Assembly: GCF_031143425.1 (NCBI RefSeq)
Contig: NC_090439.1
Location: forward strand, 354,200,027-354,264,026
Reading direction: 5' to 3'
Source: Pleurodeles waltl
Taxonomy: Eukaryota > Chordata > Amphibia > Caudata > Salamandridae
Length of the DNA: 64,000 nucleotides
The notes beneath the pieces are model-generated. The model did no database searches and was not told where the DNA came from. It saw only the letters and a list, made by a program, of their open reading frames with translations. Both the position numbers and the translations under genes were made by a program. Shown here piece by piece: positions 58,200-64,000 of the stretch (position 1 is its first letter; each line of letters opens with the position of its first letter).

Positions 58200-58449
58200 A
58201 GGATGAAGGTCTACCCCCGGACCACCGCCTGCGGGACTGCATACGGGATCTCAGCAGTCGACCAACTTTCGGTTCCTGGAATCCAGTTGATCGTGTTCTG
58301 GTCTACTCGAGTGAGATGGTTGCACAGTAATTTCGCTGTAGATGACTCTCCTCTGTTACCCACTCCCATGCCACATCAGGAGTCTCAAAGAAGTGTGCTT
58401 TGCCAGCAAGTAGCACCTTGAGGCAGGCAGGAAAGAGATGCATGTAAGT
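58200..58449 (-). pseudogene. L1 ORF1 C-terminal remnant
   Basis: Just inside the LTR junction the minus strand encodes VLLAGKAHFFETPDVAWEWV, which matches the C-terminal end of L1 ORF1 proteins (LxxG...FxTPxxAWxW). The remainder of ORF1 is separated by the LTR element and lies outside the window. Confidence 0.6.
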
Positions 58450-59957
58450 TGTTAGAACTGGGGTCTTTGGTTGGCAGTCAGGTTACCCCCTGTCCAAGCA
58501 AGGACCCTCACTCTAGTCAGGGTAAGTCACACACAATCCAAATTATCCTGTGCCCACTCCGGTAGCTTGGCACTGAGCAGTCAGGCTTAACTTAAAAGGC
58601 AATGTGTAAAGTATTTGTGCAATAAATCATGCAATAACACAGTGAGGTCACTACAAAAGGACACTACACAGGTTTAGGAAAATATTAGATATTTATCTGA
58701 TTAAATGCAGGTCAAAACGATCAAGATTTGATAAGTATATGTTGAAATATCACTTTTGCAATGATAAATAGAGTCTTAAGTTCTTAAAAGCACCATATTT
58801 CTCTTGCAATCACAAGTACCTGGTTTACATCAAAATTACACGCACGAAGACCGCAGAGGAGGAGATGCGTGGAAAACGAAGGGTGTGAGATGGATTTCCA
58901 GGCACACACAGATGATGCCTTGATTTCTTTCCACTTGGCAAGGTGGCAACGTTGAATTCCGGCATGCAGGCTTGAATCCTCTTTGGGATGCGGGGTCTTT
59001 TGACGCCCAGGGATGATGCGTCGAAATCCTGTACGTGCTGGACAAAGTCCCAGGTACTACATCAATCCAGTGGGCGATGCGGGGAAGCTGTGTGGACTCT
59101 TCTCGCAGGAAGTCAGGCTGCGTTGTTCCAGCTCAGTGAGGCGTCGATCCGGTGGGCTGTGCGTCAACGTTCCGGTTGCAACGCTGGCATTGCATTGGTC
59201 TCCACTCGGGGAGCCGGGCTCAGCGATGCAGTGATTTTCTCACTGCTGGGCAGGCTGTGTGTCGATTCCGGCAGGCTGTGCATCGATTTTCGCCGCACAA
59301 GGAGTTTCTTTGCAGAGATGAAATCTTTTTGGCCCTGAGCTTCAGGAACAGGAGGCAAACTCAATCCAAGCCCTTGGAGACCACTTCTCAGCAGAGCCAG
59401 AGGCCAGCAAGGCAGCAGGGTAACAGTAAGGCAGCAGTCCTTTACAGCAAAGCAGTCCAAGTGAGTCCTTTGGGCAGCCAGGCAGCTTCTCTTGACAGGT
59501 TGCAGGTTCTGGTGCAGAATGTCTATGGGTTACCCAGGGCCTACCTTAGGAGTTCCCTATGTGTAGAAAAAGTGGAGTTTAAGGCTTGGCAGATAATTTT
59601 AAATGCCAAGTCGAAGAAGTGGCAGTGAAACTACACACACAGACCTAGCTATGGCAGACCTGAGACACGGTTAAGGGGCTACTTCTGTTGGTGGCACAAT
59701 CAGTGCTGCAGGCCCACTAGTGGCATTTAATTTACAGGCCCTGGGCACATCAGTGCACTTCACTCGGGACTTGCAAGTAAATTAAATATGCCAATTGGGT
59801 ATGAGCCAATGTTACCATGTTTTCAGGTAGACAGCACATGCACTTTAGCACTGGTTAGCAGTGGTAAAGTGCCCAGCCAGCAAACATGAGGTCAGAAAAA
59901 TAGGAGGAGGAATGCAAAAGGTTTGGGGGTGACCCTGCAGAAAGACCATTTCCAACA
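58450..59957 (-). repeat. 3' LTR
   Basis: Plus-strand form TGTTAGAACTGGGG ... TTTCCAACA. Matches the other LTR at roughly 93-95% by eye over the first 300 bases. Compared with the solo LTR at 4421-7099 it lacks about 560 bp between a GGTGCAGAATGTCT word (59511) and a CCTATGTGTAGAAAAAG word (59558), so it has an internal deletion. Confidence 0.88.
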
Positions 59958-59970
59958 TATCCCCCTTCCA
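59958..59970 (-). promoter_or_regulatory. Polypurine tract
   Basis: The minus strand reads TGGAAGGGGGATA immediately before the TGTTGGAAATGG start of the 3' LTR, the expected site for plus-strand priming. Confidence 0.7.
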
Positions 59971-60810
59971 GCTAAAGCCAGGGTAGGCTAATCAATACTC
60001 TAAATGACTTTCCTGCTTAAGGCAATAGAACCTAAACACGGCCCACTACTGCAGGGGCACTTGCCAGTTCTATGCCTTTCTGAACCCAGTGAGCTTCTCT
60101 GTCTATACTCTCTGGGGACACTGACTGACCCATGGGGAACCCTTCTCCTCATCTGTGGATCCCCGCTGTGAAGCTCCTAACTTTAATGTGCTCACAGAGG
60201 CATCCCGGTAGGTAGACAGTACCACCATGGCCAACAAAGTGATGTGGCCCGTTCCACTACTTGGGTCTGACTTCTGTCCCCAACTCATGGAAACTCTGTC
60301 CATAGGGACAGTAACCAACAGAGGCCACTGACAGCTGTCAGTGTCAAGAGCCAGGCCCCAGACAATCCACTGGTAGGTGGAGGCCCTGAGTGGGGCCATT
60401 GGGCAAGCTTCTCCTCCAGCCTTGAAGTTGGCAGGGAGTTCCACTATGGACTCCTGAGGTTTCCCTTACCTCTGAGGCGTCTCAGAATGGGGACAGTAGC
60501 CCCAGGGGTCTTGAACCCCCTTCTCCACTCTGCCTCCCACCAGTTCAGGGGTGGTATCCTGACACTGATCACTCAACCAAGGGTCTGTCCCCTGAGGCTG
60601 AACAGGGGACAAGGGTGATTCTTCCATCACCTTGCCCTTACAAATGGGCTTCCGTACCCTTCTCGAGGGAGTGGTACTGCCGGAAAAATGCACTGCCAGG
60701 GCACCCTTAAGTGTCACCCCTCTCAGTTCTCCTGCCACCAGGGGTAACTCATTCGCTAGAATGCAGTCAAAGGACATCTGGGGACTAACTATGACCCTTC
60801 TTTGGGACAC
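59971..60810 (-). pseudogene. Protease tail and residual internal sequence of the LTR element
   Basis: The frame at 60466-60810 has RRVIVSPQMSFDCILANELP, which resembles the second half of a gypsy retropepsin (G-x-S-x-x-M-x-x-D-x-x-L-G). After it the frames to 60103 and on to the polypurine tract show no RT blocks. In intact gypsy elements RT would begin here, so pol was lost by deletion. Confidence 0.55.
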
Positions 60811-61696
60811 TTCCCCAACCCGCTCCAGAGATACCAGGGTGGAAAAAATCCTCCCTATGGGCTGGAGTCACCCTACACACCTGGCGGGTGTACTGCTCTG
60901 GGGAAACTAGTCTCTCCACCATCATGGTATGACTAGCCCCTTTGTCCCTCAGAACAATGACTGGGACCCCATTCACTCCCACCTGGTGGAAGTGACGACT
61001 CCTACCTTCAGGGATCACCAGCTCACCCTCTGAGTTTACGTCCCAACTGAGGGAGATGAAGGCATGGTCTACAACCTTCCCCTGGGGACTACTTTCCCCT
61101 AAGGCCACACTGGCCACCCCTGTAGAGGTCCCACCAGTGGGTAGTTTCCTTGGACAGACAGAGTCCCCCTGCTTGTGTCCTAGCTGGGAACACTCAAAGA
61201 AGCTGGGTTGGAAATGGGATGCTTTGGGCCACCGCCCACCAAAACCACCACCCTGTTTCTCAGTTGGGGCATGGTAACCCTTTCCTCCCCCCTTACACTG
61301 AGACTTGTCTGGGTCATCTTTAACCTCCCCCTCACTGTGTTGAGGGGAACCAGAACCACACTTCTTGGGGTCACTCCCAGGTACATTATTGGACACTCTG
61401 GTGCTAACCCAGAGGTCCTCCTCCTCAGCAAGCTTCTTGGGATCAGTCCGCTTAATGTCAACTAGGTGCTGGTACAACGCTGTAAAGCAAATACTGAGCA
61501 TATGCTCTCTCAGGATCAAATTATACAACCCCACATAGTCACCTACTTTACTGCCCCACACCGATCCAATCAGTGCCTTACTGGAAAAATAAAAAAAGTC
61601 TACCCAAGTCTGTGTGGACAGTTTGGTGCTCTCCCTGAACCTCTGACGGTACTTCTCAGGGGCCAGCCCAAACTTGGCCTGTAAAATGGTTTTCAT
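60785..61696 (-). pseudogene. Gag (SCAN-like capsid, zinc knuckle) and protease start
   Basis: A 303-residue open frame. Residues 1-100 are the SCAN-like/capsid part (FGLAPEKYRQRFRESTKLST, LYNLILREHMLSI, KLAEEEDLWVSTR). A hydrophilic linker follows. A zinc-knuckle region at residues 166-181 has Cys169, His174 and Cys181, but the first Cys position (166) is Phe and the His-to-Cys gap is six residues rather than four, so it is damaged. Protease begins near residue 240 (VNGVPVIVLRDKGASHTMMV); the D-[S/T]-G active site is DKG at about residue 251, which should be inactive. Confidence 0.82.
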
Positions 61697-61748
61697 GGGC
61701 GAGTATGTGTTCTGATCCTCTGACTATAATGTAAGGAGTGTGTCCCAC

Positions 61749-62430
61749 TCAAGAACTGGCACATATCCCCACAAGCCTGCCCCCCCACTGCTCTTCAGGA
61801 ACCCCATGAGCCCTTAGTGCAACTTCATAAGCAGCCAACCACTTATCAGTGTCATCTCCCACCACATAACTTGGCACCACATTCTTGGGTATACAAACCT
61901 TCTTGTTCCCAGCAGGTCCTGCATGTATGCTGCCACCATCACTGCTGGACTCAGACTGCCTAACCTTGATGTCCAGCTCTTTGAGACTCAGGTTCATGAG
62001 CCAACAGAAGTGTTTTCTCAGCCAAAGCCCTTTCAGCTTTTCTCTCAGCCTTCCTCTCTTCTGCCTCCAGGTTTAACCTTGCCATTTGCAGTTGAAATTC
62101 TCTCTCATCCCTCCTTTCCTCTGCGGTCAGGTTATGGCTGGAGACACTGCTCCCTGGTTTAGCAAGGGGCACAATTCCAGGGGTAACATCCCCCACTGCT
62201 GGTGGCAAATCCTCGGAGGGGCCATCCTCTGGCTCCTCCACCTCAGCATCATCTTGCGAACGGTCTTCTGCCCAGGCCTTCAGCACCTTTTGGTACTCCT
62301 CCTTTCTGGAGGCACCCCGGGTAGGTACTCCCATCCACTTGCAGAACCCCTTCAGCTGGCTAACAGTATATGTTTCCAGCTTGGCTAGGTCAAACTCTCC
62401 AGCTCTTGCTTGAGACCCAGCCAGAGACAA
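61749..62430 (-). pseudogene. Gag N-terminal part with SAP-like helix and coiled coil
   Basis: Two overlapping frames. The first (61960-62430) starts MSLAGSQARAGEFDLAKLET and contains VSQLKGFCKWMGVPTRGASR, a helix-turn-helix resembling a SAP motif, then an acidic stretch and a highly charged helix (ERRDEREFQLQMARLNLEAE). The second (61749-61997) is shifted and carries DDTDKWLAAYEVALRAHGVP. Another frameshift lies between it and the 60785-61696 frame. The order matches SCAN-type gag. Confidence 0.7.
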
Positions 62431-62548
62431 ACACGTAAGCAGAAAAATGAAACTGCAGACAAGAGAATAAAAATCAAGTTGACCTTTAACTGTGGGTAGG
62501 TAGTGTACACGTAGCTATTGTATGTTACTGCACCAATACAAGTCCTAT

Positions 62549-62567
62549 CCTCACGGCTGATCACCAA
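62549..62567 (-). promoter_or_regulatory. Primer-binding site candidate
   Basis: Directly after the 5' LTR end (minus strand ...TTCTAACA) comes TTGGTGATCAGCCGTGAGG. The TGG opening is as expected for pairing with a tRNA CCA end; the tRNA cannot be named by eye. Confidence 0.5.
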
Positions 62568-64000
62568 TGTTAGAACTGGGGTGTTTGGTTGGCAGTCAGG
62601 TTACCCCCTGTCCAAGCAAGGACCCTCACTCTAGTCCGGGTAAGTCACACACAATCCAAATTATCATGTGCCCACCCTCTGGTAGCTTGGCACTGAGCAG
62701 TCAGGCTTAACTTACAAGGCAATGTGTAAAGTATTTGTACAATAAATCATGCAATAACACAGTGAGAACACTACAGAAGGACACAACACAGGTTTAGGAA
62801 AATATAAGATATTTATCTGATTAAATGCAGGTAAAGTATACGTTGAAATATCACTTTTGCCAGGATAGTCTAGGAAATCTTAGGTGTGCTGGACAAAGTC
62901 ACAGGTGCTGCGTCGATCTGGAGGGCAATGCAGGGAAGTTTCTGTCACACAGCTGGTGCTGCGTTGATTCCTCCCACAGGAAGGCGGAGGGCGTCGTGCC
63001 GGCTCGCGATGTGTTGATCTGGTGGGCTGTGTGTTCAAGTTACGGTCGCAACGCTGTTGCTGCGTTGGTCTCCACTGGTGGAGGAGGGCTGCGTCGTTTC
63101 AGTTCAGCGATGCAGTGATTTTCTCACCGCTGGGCAGGTTGTGCATCAATTCCGGCAGACTGTGCGTCAACTTTCACCACACAAGGAGCTTCTTTGCAGA
63201 GATTAAGTTTTTTTGGGCCATGAAACTTCAGGAACAGGAGGCAAACTCAATCCAAGCACTTCTCAGCAGAGCCAGAGGCCAGCAAGGCAGCAGTCCTTTA
63301 CAGCAAAGCAGTCCAAGTGAGTCTTTTGGACAGCCAGGCAGATTCTCTTGGCAGTTTGCAGGTTCTGGTGCAGAATGTCTTTCCAAGAAGTGTTTGAGTT
63401 GGTAGGGTCAGGGACCCAGTTTATATACCCTAATGTGCCTTTGAAGGGGGGAGACTTCAAAGAGGGGCTTAGAAGTGCACAATGTCCCCTTTCAGTACAA
63501 TCCTGTCTGCCAGGGTCCCAGTAAGGTGCTTGGCAGTCCATTGTGTGAGGGCAGGCCATTATCTTTTGAAATGTAAGTTTCAGGCCCTCCACCCTTCCAG
63601 CCAGGAAGACCCATTCAGTATGCAGATGTGTGCAGGTGTGACTGAGCATCCTGTGTTTGTGGTTGCTTGGGTGAAATGCACAAGGGAGCTGTCAACCAGT
63701 CGAGTACAGACGTGGACTGGAGACAGGCTGTAAGGCACAGAAGGATTTTAAGTGCAGAGAGATAATCACTTTCTAAAAGTGGAATTTCTACAACAGTAAC
63801 ATTAAGTCCAACCTCACCCGTCAGCAGGATTTTTTATTACGATTCTAGCCATACTAAATATGACCTGGTTACCCCTTTCAGATCAGAATCTACCACTCAA
63901 ACAGTATGAGGGTAGCCCTAAAGCTAGCCTATGAAAGGAGCAGGCCTCACGGCAGTGGAAAACACATTCAGGAGTTTTCTACTACCAGGACATATAAAAC
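62568..64000 (-). repeat. 5' LTR, cut by the window end
   Basis: Plus-strand form starts TGTTAGAACTGGGG at 62568 and follows the solo LTR at 4421 up to CCAGGACATATAAAAC at 64000 (solo LTR near 6600), so about 490 bp more should lie outside. It differs from the 3' LTR by substitutions and by separate deletions (for example, missing sequence near 62833). Confidence 0.85.

Larger units (their letters stand above)
48486..58449 (-). mobile_element. L1-type LINE, minus strand, with nested insertions; truncated by the LTR element
   Basis: On the minus strand the order is ORF1 end (about 58440-58200), ORF2 start with endonuclease (57699-57210), linker (56869-56591), RT (55506-54925), C-terminal domain (50105-48654), then an AATAAA signal and poly(A) at 48486-48497. 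Three insertions split it: L2 fragment (55691-56472), small MITE (54718-54785) and Penelope-like element (about 50110-54655). The 5' part of ORF1 lies beyond the LTR element that starts at 58450, outside the window. Coding is broken by frameshifts, stops and a deletion at the front of RT. Confidence 0.82.
58450..64000 (-). mobile_element. LTR retrotransposon with SCAN-like gag and protease, no RT or integrase
   Basis: Two LTRs in the same orientation (58450-59957 and 62568 to beyond 64000) flank a 2.6-kb internal region carrying gag and protease on the minus strand. A SCAN-like capsid helical region is the mark of Gmr1-type Ty3/gypsy elements, the proposed source of vertebrate SCAN domains (established literature, Emerson and Thomas). 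There is no RT, RNase H or integrase, so it is non-autonomous. It is inserted in the L1 ORF1, with TAAGT (58445-58449) as the candidate target duplication; the other copy lies outside the window. Confidence 0.85.

Noticed and set aside
1..64000. CRISPR arrays, operons, tRNA or rRNA genes
   Set aside because: The tandem arrays lack unique spacers, there is no bacterial gene organisation, and no cloverleaf or rRNA signature was found by eye.

Overview
This window is eukaryotic, non-genic and almost entirely built of transposable elements and tandem repeats. I found no host exon, tRNA, rRNA or bacterial-type gene. The mixture of decayed L1- and L2-type LINEs, a Penelope-like element, Ty3/gypsy elements with 2-2.6 kb LTRs, many MITEs with 3-bp target duplications and kilobases of minisatellite fits a giant vertebrate genome. 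From memory of similar repeats I would place it in a salamander, most likely a newt such as Pleurodeles; that assignment is inference, not measured.

Layout. 1-3340: unassigned sequence, one hairpin-rich MITE (817-1739) and a four-unit tandem repeat. 3341-11430: a decayed plus-strand LINE (ORF1-like, APE endonuclease, RT) split by a solo LTR (4421-7099, TSD ATTAT, itself carrying a MITE), a second hairpin MITE and a poly(A)-tailed retro-insert. 11430-29431: mostly unassigned ancient sequence with further MITEs, an LTR-like stretch and a hammerhead-like motif at 14322-14416. 29432-32065: a complete solo LTR of a second family (TSD GTATA). 34440-38585: minus-strand Ty3/gypsy pol remains (RT, RNase H, integrase) broken by two MITEs of one family. 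39016-39850: a degenerate minisatellite with a MITE inside. 40865-47600: a 6.7-kb G-rich minisatellite whose core (46130-47220) is a homogeneous 25/24-bp array with a 332-bp higher-order duplication. 48486-58449: a minus-strand L1 whose ORF2 is interrupted by a Penelope-like element (RT plus GIY-YIG endonuclease, with a hammerhead-like motif near its 3' end) and by a 5'-truncated L2 flanked by a perfect 85-bp target duplication. 58450-64000+: a minus-strand LTR element with SCAN-like gag and protease but no RT or integrase, inserted in the L1 ORF1.

The elements form a readable nest of insertions rather than an operon or pathway. Every coding region seen is disabled by stops, frameshifts, deletions or insertions, except that the L2 fragment keeps a long open frame. 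The most distinctive signals are: (i) the hairpin-chain MITE family, with outward-facing TATAAATA termini and 3-bp TSDs that vary in sequence (GAG, AAT, TAA, TGT, ATA, ATA); (ii) two hammerhead-like motifs; (iii) the pol-less SCAN-gag element; (iv) the 85-bp target duplication; and (v) the strand-asymmetric minisatellite.
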